Source: JAHFPN01 sp963765745
GTDB lineage: Bacteria; Pseudomonadota; Alphaproteobacteria; Rhizobiales; Xanthobacteraceae
DNA length: 64,000 nucleotides
Assembly: GCA_963765745.1 (NCBI GenBank)
Contig: CAVXXM010000011.1
Coordinates: 1 to 64,000, forward strand
Direction of reading: 5' to 3'
In this document: positions 53,219-60,560 of the stretch, piece after piece
Position numbering within the stretch: position 1 is the stretch's first letter
How the letters are laid out: the number at the start of each line of letters is the position of its first letter
Notes under the pieces: generated by a model
Databases searched by the model: none
Seen by the model: only the letters and a program-made list of their open reading frames with translations
Told to the model about the DNA's origin: nothing
Program-made: the position numbers and the translations under genes

Positions 53219-54844
53219 GTGACGCTTGCGGCGCTTGCTCATCGGGTCGTGCTCGCCTGGGGATGGCAGCGGCGCCTGATCGCACTCGCGGCCGGCGCCG
53301 CATCGGCGCTCGCCATGGCGCCGTTCGACCTTTTCCCCGTGCTGCTGGTCACGCTTCCGGTATTCGTGTGGCTCCTGGATGGCACCGGCTCGGGCCGGTC
53401 CGGGCTGCGCGCCGCGTTCGCCACCGGCTGGTGGTTCGGTTTCGGCTATTTCGTCGCCGGACTCTATTGGATCGGCAACTCGCTGCTCATCGAAGCCGAC
53501 CGCTTCGCCTGGGCCTTGCCGCTCGCCGTCATCGCCATTCCGGCGGGGCTTGCGCTGTTCACCGGGTTCGGCGCCGCGCTGGCGCGCTGGCTCTGGTCGA
53601 CGGGGCCGGCGCGAATTCTCGCTTTCGCCGCGGGGCTTGCGCTCGCCGAGTGGTTGCGCGGCCACCTGCTCTCGGGCTTCCCATGGAACAGTTTCGGCTA
53701 TGCGCTCGCGTCCGTGCCCGCTGTCGCGCAGAGTGCGGCGCTCGTCGGACTCTGGGGCCTGACGCTCCTGGCACTCGCCGTCTTCGCAAGTCCCGCCACG
53801 CTCGCCGACGGGCGCGAAACCACGCGCCGTCCGTGGCTGCCGGTTCTTCTTTCGGCACTCGTGCTCGCCGTGCTCGGCGGCTGGGGCGCGCACCGGCTGG
53901 CGACGACGGAGGTGAGCGCCGTCGAGGGCGTGCGGCTCCGGATCATGCAGCCCAATCTGCCGCAGGACGAGAAGTTCCGCCCGGCCGCCAAGCAGCAGGT
54001 GATGGATCGCTATGTTTCGATCAGCGACCGCGCCACCGGGCCGCAGACCACGGGTGTACGCGACACCACGCTGCTGATCTGGCCCGAATCGGCATTTCCC
54101 TTCTTCCTCGAGCGGGAGGCGGACGCGCTAGCCCGGATCGGCGATCTGCTGCCGCCGGGCCTGGTGCTCGTCACCGGCGCGGTGCGGCTCGAAGATCCGC
54201 CGGCCGGCGAGAAGAACGGGCGGGTCTTCAACAGCATCCGCGTGCTCGGCGACGACGGCGCGATCCTGGCGACCTACGACAAGGTGCGGCTGGTGCCGTT
54301 CGGCGAGTTCCTGCCATTTCAGCGCTTCCTCGAAAGCCTAGGTCTGGAGCAGCTCACGCGCGTGCATGGCGGATTTTCCGCGGGCCCGCGGCTGCGCGCG
54401 CTTTCGATTCCGCGCGCGCCGCTCGCCGCGCCGCTGATCTGCTACGAGGCGATTTTCCCCGGCGCCGTCGTTCCCGAAGGTCCGCGTCCGCAATGGCTGC
54501 TCAACGTCACCAATGACGCCTGGTTCGGCCGCTCGCCGGGGCCTTATCAACATTTCGTGCAAGCGCGCCTGCGCACGATCGAGGAAGGGCTGCCGCTGGT
54601 GCGCGCCGCAAACAACGGGATTTCCGCGGTCGTCGACCCGCTGGGCCGCGTCGTTCGGTCGCTGCCTCTCGGGGTAGATGGGGTTATCGACTCGCCGCTA
54701 CCAAAGTCGATAGAATCTCCGCCATACGCGCGCTACGGCGATGCGCTGTTCTTCTTCTTTCTGGTCGCATTCGCGTTGGCCGCATTTTTCTCCAAGCGTT
54801 CGCAGACACGGCGTGACGTAACGGAAAGCGGTAGTCGGCAATGA
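53219..54844 (+). CDS. lnt: Apolipoprotein N-acyltransferase
   Basis: A 541-residue inner-membrane enzyme that adds the third acyl chain to lipoproteins. GTG 53219 is the start. The N-terminal half has about six hydrophobic segments. The periplasmic nitrilase-like domain carries the catalytic triad: glutamate in LLIWPESAFPFF, lysine in TYDKVRLVPFGEFLPF and cysteine in APLICYEAIFPGAV. WLLNVTNDAWFGRSPGPYQH is a strong family block. A C-terminal membrane segment follows (ALFFFFLVAFALAAFF). The frame is intact. Confidence 0.94.
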   Translation: MTLAALAHRVVLAWGWQRRLIALAAGAASALAMAPFDLFPVLLVTLPVFVWLLDGTGSGRSGLRAAFATGWWFGFGYFVAGLYWIGNSLLIEADRFAWALPLAVIAIPAGLALFTGFGAALARWLWSTGPARILAFAAGLALAEWLRGHLLSGFPWNSFGYALASVPAVAQSAALVGLWGLTLLALAVFASPATLADGRETTRRPWLPVLLSALVLAVLGGWGAHRLATTEVSAVEGVRLRIMQPNLPQDEKFRPAAKQQVMDRYVSISDRATGPQTTGVRDTTLLIWPESAFPFFLEREADALARIGDLLPPGLVLVTGAVRLEDPPAGEKNGRVFNSIRVLGDDGAILATYDKVRLVPFGEFLPFQRFLESLGLEQLTRVHGGFSAGPRLRALSIPRAPLAAPLICYEAIFPGAVVPEGPRPQWLLNVTNDAWFGRSPGPYQHFVQARLRTIEEGLPLVRAANNGISAVVDPLGRVVRSLPLGVDGVIDSPLPKSIESPPYARYGDALFFFFLVAFALAAFFSKRSQTRRDVTESGSRQ

Positions 54845-54920
54845 GGGATGCGCGCACAAGTCGCAGGCGAGACGGCGCCCGGCGCTTTCGCCGCACCCGC
54901 GATGGAGTAGTTTCGCCCGC

Positions 54921-55347
54921 ATGTCCGCAGATAAAAAAGATTTCCAAGAAGTCGCCGAACCCGATCGACAAACACGTCGGCGCGCGCGTGCGCATGCGCC
55001 GTATGATGATCTCCATGTCGCAGGAGAAGCTCGGCGACAAGCTCGGCATCACCTTCCAGCAGATTCAAAAGTACGAGAAGGGCACCAACCGGATCGGCGC
55101 CTCGCGCCTGCAGAATATCGCGCTGGTGCTCTCGGTCCCGGTAGGGTTCTTCTTCGAAGGCGCGCCCACGTCGGATTCGATGTCGTCGGGCCTCTCCGAA
55201 TCGCCCTCGCCGGCCTACGTCTCCGACTTCCTCGCTACCTCCGATGGGCTGGCGCTGACCAAGGCTTTCATGAAGGTCAAGGACGCCAAGGTGCGCCGCC
55301 GCATCGTCGATCTGGTCCAATCCATCGCCAACGACGACGAGCGCTGA
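54921..55347 (+). CDS. XRE-family HTH regulator (probable start-proximal frameshift)
   Basis: A small regulator whose HTH is clear: VRMRRMMISMSQEKLGDKLG, then ITFQQIQKYEKGTNRIGASR, then LQNIALVLSVPVGFFFEGAP. No good start lies in the frame that encodes it. ATG 54921 gives MSADKK and would join the HTH frame as MSADKKISKKSPNPIDKHVG if one A were removed from the six-A run at 54933-54938. The resulting 141 residues match the usual form of this alphaproteobacterial protein. The other choice is a start much further upstream overlapping lnt. It lies between lnt and metK in the conserved order. Confidence 0.8.
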
Positions 55348-55481
55348 CCGCACTCTGGCCCGCATTGCGCGGGCCTGCGCCCATTCAGCCCACAGCTTGA
55401 CCGCGTAAACGGACGCTGCAAGAACCGCCGCGAGCGCTCGCGGTCGCGGCGATGCTTTTCCGAGTAGAGGGGTGGCGCAAA

Positions 55482-56675
55482 GTGGCTCGTCAAGATTATC
55501 TGTTCACCAGTGAATCCGTTTCCGAAGGCCATCCGGACAAAGTCTGCGATCGCATTTCGGACGAAATCGTCGACGCCTTCTTCTCGATCGGGCCGAAGCA
55601 CGGCTGGGATCCGCGCAACCTGCGCGTCGCCGCCGAAACGCTTTGCACCACCAACCGCGTCGTGATCGCCGGCGAGACGCGCGGGCCGGCGCAGATCACC
55701 CCGGAAATCGTCGAACAGCGCGCGCGCGCCGCGATCAAGGACATCGGCTACGAACAGGCCGGCTTCCACTGGAAGACCGCCAAGGTCGAGGTGCTGCTGC
55801 ACGCCCAGTCGGCCGATATCGCGCAAGGCGTGGACGCCGCCGGCAACAAGGACGAAGGCGCCGGCGACCAGGGCATCATGTTCGGCTATGCCTGCCGCGA
55901 GACGCCGGAGCTGATGCCGGCGCCGCTCTATTACGCGCACAAGATTCTCAAGCTGATGGCCGACGCGCGCCACGCCGGCCAGACCAAGGCGCTCGGGCCG
56001 GACGCCAAGAGCCAGGTCACCGTGCGCTATGCCGGCGGCAAGCCGGTCGAGGCGACGCAGATCGTGGTCTCGACTCAGCACACCGACGAGACGCTGACGT
56101 CGGGCGACGTCAAGGCGATCGTCGAGCCGTACGTCAAGAAGGCGCTGCCCGAAGACTGGATCACCAAGAACACGATCTGGCACGTGAACCCGACCGGCAA
56201 GTTCGTGATCGGCGGGCCGGACGGCGACTCCGGGCTCACCGGCCGCAAGATCATCGTCGATACTTACGGCGGCGCGGCGCCGCACGGCGGCGGCGCGTTC
56301 TCGGGCAAGGACCCGACCAAGGTCGACCGTTCGGCCGCCTATGCCGCGCGCTATCTCGCCAAGAACGTGATCGCGGCGGATCTGGCGGACCGCTGCACCA
56401 TCCAGCTCGCCTATGCGATCGGCGTGTCGCAGCCGCTCTCGATCTATGTCGATCTGCACGGCACCGGCAAAGTCGACGAGGCCAAGCTCGAGAAAGCGCT
56501 CGGCGAGATCATGGATCTGTCGCCGCGCGGCATCCGCGAGCATCTGGCGCTGAACAAGCCGATCTATGCGCGCACCTCGGCTTATGGCCATTTCGGCCGC
56601 GCGCCGGACAAGGACGGCGGTTTCTCCTGGGAGAAGACCGACCTCGCCGACAAGCTGAAAAGCGGCGTGCGCTGA
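55482..56675 (+). CDS. metK: S-adenosylmethionine synthetase
   Basis: A 397-residue enzyme making SAM from ATP and methionine. GTG 55482 gives the usual start (VARQDYLFTSESVSEGHPDK); the ATG at 55452 would add ten unlikely residues. Motifs seen are AGDQGIMFGYACRETPELMP and GGGAFSGKDPTKVDRSAAYA, with DGDSGLTGRKIIVDTYGG between them. I looked for a SAM riboswitch in the 134 bases before the start and could not recognise one. Confidence 0.95.
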   Translation: MARQDYLFTSESVSEGHPDKVCDRISDEIVDAFFSIGPKHGWDPRNLRVAAETLCTTNRVVIAGETRGPAQITPEIVEQRARAAIKDIGYEQAGFHWKTAKVEVLLHAQSADIAQGVDAAGNKDEGAGDQGIMFGYACRETPELMPAPLYYAHKILKLMADARHAGQTKALGPDAKSQVTVRYAGGKPVEATQIVVSTQHTDETLTSGDVKAIVEPYVKKALPEDWITKNTIWHVNPTGKFVIGGPDGDSGLTGRKIIVDTYGGAAPHGGGAFSGKDPTKVDRSAAYAARYLAKNVIAADLADRCTIQLAYAIGVSQPLSIYVDLHGTGKVDEAKLEKALGEIMDLSPRGIREHLALNKPIYARTSAYGHFGRAPDKDGGFSWEKTDLADKLKSGVR

Positions 56676-56729
56676 GGAACTCCGTTCGTCATTGAAACGA
56701 AAGGTCGGCTGGCGGACGATACGGACGCC

Positions 56730-57443
56730 ATGACGACCGACAAAATGACGACCGACGAGCAACACGACACACGGCGCGGGGCCTTTTTCGGCCGGCGCAA
56801 GGGCCACAAATTGCGGCCGGGTCAGACTCGGCTGATGGCCGAAGTGCTGCCTGCCCTCGCCCTCGATCTCTCAAAACCGGCTTCCGGTTTGCGCGCGCTG
56901 TTTCCGGTCCCGGTCGATCCAGTCCGGCTCGAGATCGGCTTCGGCGGCGGCGAGCATCTGCTGCACGAGGCGCGGCAAAATCCCGGCACCGGCTTCATCG
57001 GCTGCGAGCCTTATCAAAACGGCATGGCCCGCGCGCTCGCCGTGATCGAAGCCGAGGGCCTGAAGAACATCCGCCTGCACTACGGCGACGCACTCGGCCT
57101 GATCGAGTGGTTGCCGGAGGCTTCGCTCGCGCGCATCGATATTCTCTATCCCGATCCCTGGCCCAAGCGGCGCCACTGGAAGCGCCGCTTCATTTCCGAT
57201 CAGCGCGTCGCGCGGCTGGCCAAACTTCTCTCACCCGGCGGCGAGATCCGCTTCGCCACCGACATCGCGAGCTACGCGGAATGGGCGCTCTTGCGCTTTC
57301 TCCGCGCGCCGGGTCTGGCCTGGACCGCCGAGCGGGCCGACGACTGGCGCTTGCCCTGGGCTGGTTTTCCGAGCACGCGCTACGAGGCCAAGGCGATGGC
57401 GGCCGGCAGACGTCCGACTTATTTGCGCTTTCAGCGCCTTTGA
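56730..57443 (+). CDS. trmB: tRNA (guanine-N7-)-methyltransferase TrmB
   Basis: A 237-residue SAM-dependent enzyme that methylates G46 of tRNAs. The SAM loop is RLEIGFGGGEHLLHEAR; IDILYPDPWPKRRHWKRRF is the family signature with the catalytic region. GGEIRFATDIASYAEW is the later conserved segment. It directly follows metK, the source of its cofactor. The first residues (MTTDKMTTDEQHDTRRG) are variable; ATG 56745 is an alternative start. Confidence 0.93.
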   Translation: MTTDKMTTDEQHDTRRGAFFGRRKGHKLRPGQTRLMAEVLPALALDLSKPASGLRALFPVPVDPVRLEIGFGGGEHLLHEARQNPGTGFIGCEPYQNGMARALAVIEAEGLKNIRLHYGDALGLIEWLPEASLARIDILYPDPWPKRRHWKRRFISDQRVARLAKLLSPGGEIRFATDIASYAEWALLRFLRAPGLAWTAERADDWRLPWAGFPSTRYEAKAMAAGRRPTYLRFQRL

Positions 57444-57448
57444 AGGGC

Positions 57449-57476
57449 TTGCGCCGCGCGCGGCCTGCGCTATATT
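57449..57476 (+). promoter_or_regulatory. Candidate sigma-70 promoter of the rimP-nusA-infB operon
   Basis: TTGCGC (57449-57454) and TATATT (57471-57476) are separated by 16 bases, just after the trmB stop and about 110 bases before rimP. The sequence CTTG-N-CTATAT fits alphaproteobacterial housekeeping promoters. A terminator-like hairpin follows at 57525. Confidence 0.4.
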
Positions 57477-57524
57477 CCCAAAACAAGAACGTACATCTCA
57501 ACGCGATCCTAGGATCGAACGTGG

Positions 57525-57557
57525 AGAGTGGGCCCCGACCGGGACCCGCTCTTTTTT
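57525..57557 (+). terminator. Intrinsic terminator or attenuator before rimP
   Basis: AGAGTGGGCCCC pairs with GGGACCCGCTCT over 12 positions (including wobble pairs) around the loop GACC, followed at once by six T residues. It lies between a candidate promoter and rimP, so it would act within the leader of the nusA operon. A perfect palindrome, CGATCCTAGGATCG at 57504-57517, is just upstream and could form an alternative fold. Confidence 0.7.
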
Positions 57558-57587
57558 GTTAGCCCGCGCGCAAGCCGCGCACGAACG

Positions 57588-58196
57588 ATGACGATGACCG
57601 AGATGCTTGCTGTTTCCGCTCTCGACGAGCCGCGCCTGATCGCGGAGACGGGCCTTGCCGCCCGCCTCGCAGCGATCGCGGCGCCGGTGCTCGCGGGTCT
57701 CGGATTCCGTCTGGTGCGCATCCGGGTCTCCGGCCGCGACGGCTGCACGGTGCAGATCATGGCCGAGCGGCCGGACGGCAGTTTCACGATCGAGGACTGC
57801 CAGCTTTCGAGCCGCATGCTGTCGCCCGCATTCGACGTCGAAGATCCGATCCCGGGCGCCTATCGGTTGGAGCTGTCCTCGCCCGGCATCGACCGGCCGC
57901 TGACGCGACGCACCGATTTCGAGCGCTACGCCGGCCACGAGATCAAGGTCGAAATGGCCACCGGCATCGCCGGCCGCAAGCGCTTCCGCGGCGAACTGCT
58001 CGGCGCCGAAGGCAATGGCGCGAAGCTTCGCTACGAGACGCGCGAAGCGGTAACCGAGATCGTATTACTGCCGTTCGACGATATCGCCGAGGCGAAGCTG
58101 GTGCTCACCGATGCCCTGGTCGCCCAGGCGCTCAAGCGCGGCAAACAAGCCGCGCGCAATGAACCCCAAGGCACGGCCGCCGAAGGCCGGGTCTGA
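57588..58196 (+). CDS. rimP: Ribosome maturation factor RimP
   Basis: A 202-residue protein for 30S subunit assembly. ATG 57588 is the start used; ATG 57594 and 57603 are close by. Family blocks are APVLAGLGFRLVRIRVSGRD, TIEDCQLSSRMLSPAFDVED and YRLELSSPGIDRPLTRRTDF. The C-terminal SH3-like part ends with a basic tail. First gene of the nusA-infB operon, as is usual. Confidence 0.93.
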   Translation: MTMTEMLAVSALDEPRLIAETGLAARLAAIAAPVLAGLGFRLVRIRVSGRDGCTVQIMAERPDGSFTIEDCQLSSRMLSPAFDVEDPIPGAYRLELSSPGIDRPLTRRTDFERYAGHEIKVEMATGIAGRKRFRGELLGAEGNGAKLRYETREAVTEIVLLPFDDIAEAKLVLTDALVAQALKRGKQAARNEPQGTAAEGRV

Positions 58197-58214
58197 AGTC
58201 AGGAGAGATCCGAA

Positions 58215-59843
58215 ATGGCCGTCAGTGCAAACCGGCTCGAGTTGCTGCAGATCGCCGAAGCGGTCGCCCGCGAGAAGTCGATCGACCGCTCGATCGTCAT
58301 CACCGCGATGGAAGACGCGATCGCCAAGGCGGCGCGCTCGCGCTACGGCGCGGAGACCGACGTCCACGCCGAGATCAACGCCAAGACCGGCGAGCTTCGG
58401 CTCGCACGCCACATGCTCGTCGTCGAAAGCATCGAGAACCCGGCGACCCAGATCGAACTTGAGTCCGCGCGGCGGCACAATCCGGCCGCCCAGATCGGCG
58501 ACACCATCGCCGACGCGCTGCCTCCGCTCGAGTTCGGCCGCATCGCGGCGCAGTCCGCCAAGCAAGTGATCGTGCAAAAAGTGCGCGAGGCCGAACGCGA
58601 CCGGCAATACCAGGAATACAAGGACCGCATCGGCGATATCGTCAGTGGCATCGTCAAGCGCGTCGAGTACGGCAACGTGGTCGCCGATCTCGGGCGCGGC
58701 GAAGCCATGGTGCGGCGCGACGAACTGCTGCCGCGCGAGGTGTTCAGGAACGGCGACCGCGTCCGCGCCTATGTCTACGACGTGCGGCGCGAGCCGCGTG
58801 GTCCGCAGATTTTCCTGTCGCGCACCCACCCGCAATTCATGGCCAAGCTGTTCGCGCAGGAAGTGCCGGAAATCTACGACGGCATCGTCGAGATCAAGGC
58901 GGTGGCCCGCGATCCCGGCTCGCGCGCCAAGATCGCGGTGATCTCGCGCGACTCCTCGGTCGATCCGGTCGGGGCCTGCGTCGGTATGCGCGGCTCGCGC
59001 GTGCAGGCGGTGGTCAACGAGCTGCAGGGCGAGAAGATCGACATCATTCCGTGGTCGCAGGACGTGGCGACGTTCGTGGTCAATGCGCTGGCGCCCGCCG
59101 AAGTGGTCAAGGTCGTGCTCGACGAGACGCGCGAGCGCATCGAGGTCGTGGTGCCGGACGCGCAGCTCTCGCTCGCCATCGGCCGGCGCGGCCAGAACGT
59201 GCGGCTCGCCTCTCAGCTTACCGGCTGGGACATCGACATCATGACCGAGCAGGAAGAGAGCGAGCGGCGGCAGAAGGAATTCGCCGATCGCAGCAAGCTG
59301 TTCATCGACGCGCTCGACGTCGACGAGATGGTGGGTCAGTTGCTCGCCTCGGAAGGCTTCGGTTCGATCGAAGAACTGGCTTTCGTGCCGGTCGACGAGC
59401 TCGCCAGCATCGAGGGCTTCGATACGGACACCGCGGGCGAATTGCAGACCCGCGCCCAGGAATACCTCGCCAAGCTCGAGGCCGAGCTCGATGCCAAGCG
59501 CAAGGAGCTTGGCGTCGAGGATGCGGTCAAGGAGGTGCCCGGCGTCACCAGCAAGATGCTGGTTGCCTTCGGCGAGAATGGCATCAAGACGGTCGAAGAT
59601 CTGGCCGGCTGCGCCACGGACGACCTGGTGGGTTGGGTCGAGCGCAAGGAGAACGAGGCGGTTCGCCATGCGGGCTACCTCGAAGGCTTCCCGCTGGAGC
59701 GCGAGGAAGCCGAAGCGATGATCATGCAGGCGCGCGTCAAGGCAGGCTGGGTCGATGAAACAGCGCTGACGCCACCGGAGCCATCCGAACCGCCGGCCGA
59801 CGCAGACGCCGAGGCGGCGCCGGCGACGGCGCCGCAAGGCTGA
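58215..59843 (+). CDS. nusA: Transcription termination/antitermination factor NusA
   Basis: A 542-residue protein. The N-terminal RNA-polymerase-binding domain starts NRLELLQIAEAVAREKSIDR. The S1 domain has GIVKRVEYGNVVADLGRGEA. The KH domains include RDSSVDPVGACVGMRGSRVQ and LSLAIGRRGQNVRLASQLTG. Two C-terminal helix-hairpin-helix repeats follow (FGSIEELAFVPVDELASIEG and GIKTVEDLAGCATDDLVGWV). It controls pausing, termination and antitermination. The frame is intact. Confidence 0.96.
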   Translation: MAVSANRLELLQIAEAVAREKSIDRSIVITAMEDAIAKAARSRYGAETDVHAEINAKTGELRLARHMLVVESIENPATQIELESARRHNPAAQIGDTIADALPPLEFGRIAAQSAKQVIVQKVREAERDRQYQEYKDRIGDIVSGIVKRVEYGNVVADLGRGEAMVRRDELLPREVFRNGDRVRAYVYDVRREPRGPQIFLSRTHPQFMAKLFAQEVPEIYDGIVEIKAVARDPGSRAKIAVISRDSSVDPVGACVGMRGSRVQAVVNELQGEKIDIIPWSQDVATFVVNALAPAEVVKVVLDETRERIEVVVPDAQLSLAIGRRGQNVRLASQLTGWDIDIMTEQEESERRQKEFADRSKLFIDALDVDEMVGQLLASEGFGSIEELAFVPVDELASIEGFDTDTAGELQTRAQEYLAKLEAELDAKRKELGVEDAVKEVPGVTSKMLVAFGENGIKTVEDLAGCATDDLVGWVERKENEAVRHAGYLEGFPLEREEAEAMIMQARVKAGWVDETALTPPEPSEPPADADAEAAPATAPQG

Positions 59844-59855
59844 CGGTGATGGCCC

Positions 59856-60560
59856 GTGCAAGCTCAGATCGAGGCGCAAGAAACCGACCAAGGCCCGGCA
59901 GCGGCACGGCGCGCGCCGGAACGGCTCTGCTTGGCCACGCGGCAGGTGAAGCCGGTCGAGGAAATGATGCGCTTCGTGGTGGCGCCGGACGGCGCCATCG
60001 TTCCGGATCTGGCGGGTAAACTTCCCGGCCGCGGCGCCTGGGTGACGGCCACCCGCAGCGCGCTCGATGCGGCGATCCGCAACAAGGCTTTCGGCCGCGC
60101 GTTCCACGGCAAGGGCGCGATCGCTCCCGAACTTTCCGATCTGGTCGAGCGGCTCCTGGAGCGGGCGGTGCTCGAATCGCTCTCGCTGGTCAACAAGGCG
60201 GGGCAGGTCGTCAACGGTTTCACCCGAGTCGAGGCGGCGCTCGCCAGCGGGAGCGTGATCGCACTCGTGCAGGCGCGCGAAGCCGCGGCCGACGGGATCG
60301 CCAAGCTCGACGGCGTCGCCGCCCGCGCCGAGAGCGCCGGAAACGCAGCACCGGCGCGGGTCCGCACGCTGAGCGGAGAGCAATTGGACTTGGCGCTTGG
60401 GCGGTCAAATGTGGTACATGCTGCCGTGCTCGCGCATCCGGCGAGCCGCGGTTTTCTTGCGCGTTGGCTTCGGCTCGAGCGCTGGCGCACCGGCTCATCC
60501 GGCGACGAGGCGGTGATCAGCCGCCGCGCGGACAATTCTTCGAAACTGGAAAGCGAATGA
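59856..60560 (+). CDS. YlxR-like RNA-binding protein with L7Ae-like domain
   Basis: A 234-residue protein from GTG 59856. The N-terminal DUF448/YlxR part contains ERLCLATRQVKPVEEMMRFV, then GKLPGRGAWVTATRSALDAA. The second half, from about residue 100, resembles a ribosomal L7Ae fold (VNKAGQVVNGFTRVEAALAS, then LGRSNVVHAAVLAHPASRGF). This two-domain form is standard between nusA and infB in alphaproteobacteria. Its stop overlaps the infB start (ATGA). Confidence 0.9.
   Translation: MQAQIEAQETDQGPAAARRAPERLCLATRQVKPVEEMMRFVVAPDGAIVPDLAGKLPGRGAWVTATRSALDAAIRNKAFGRAFHGKGAIAPELSDLVERLLERAVLESLSLVNKAGQVVNGFTRVEAALASGSVIALVQAREAAADGIAKLDGVAARAESAGNAAPARVRTLSGEQLDLALGRSNVVHAAVLAHPASRGFLARWLRLERWRTGSSGDEAVISRRADNSSKLESE

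Noticed and set aside
55348..55481. Possible SAM-responsive riboswitch before metK
   Set aside because: The leader has GC hairpins, but I could not match the conserved cores of the SAM riboswitch classes I know. A covariance-model scan would be decisive.
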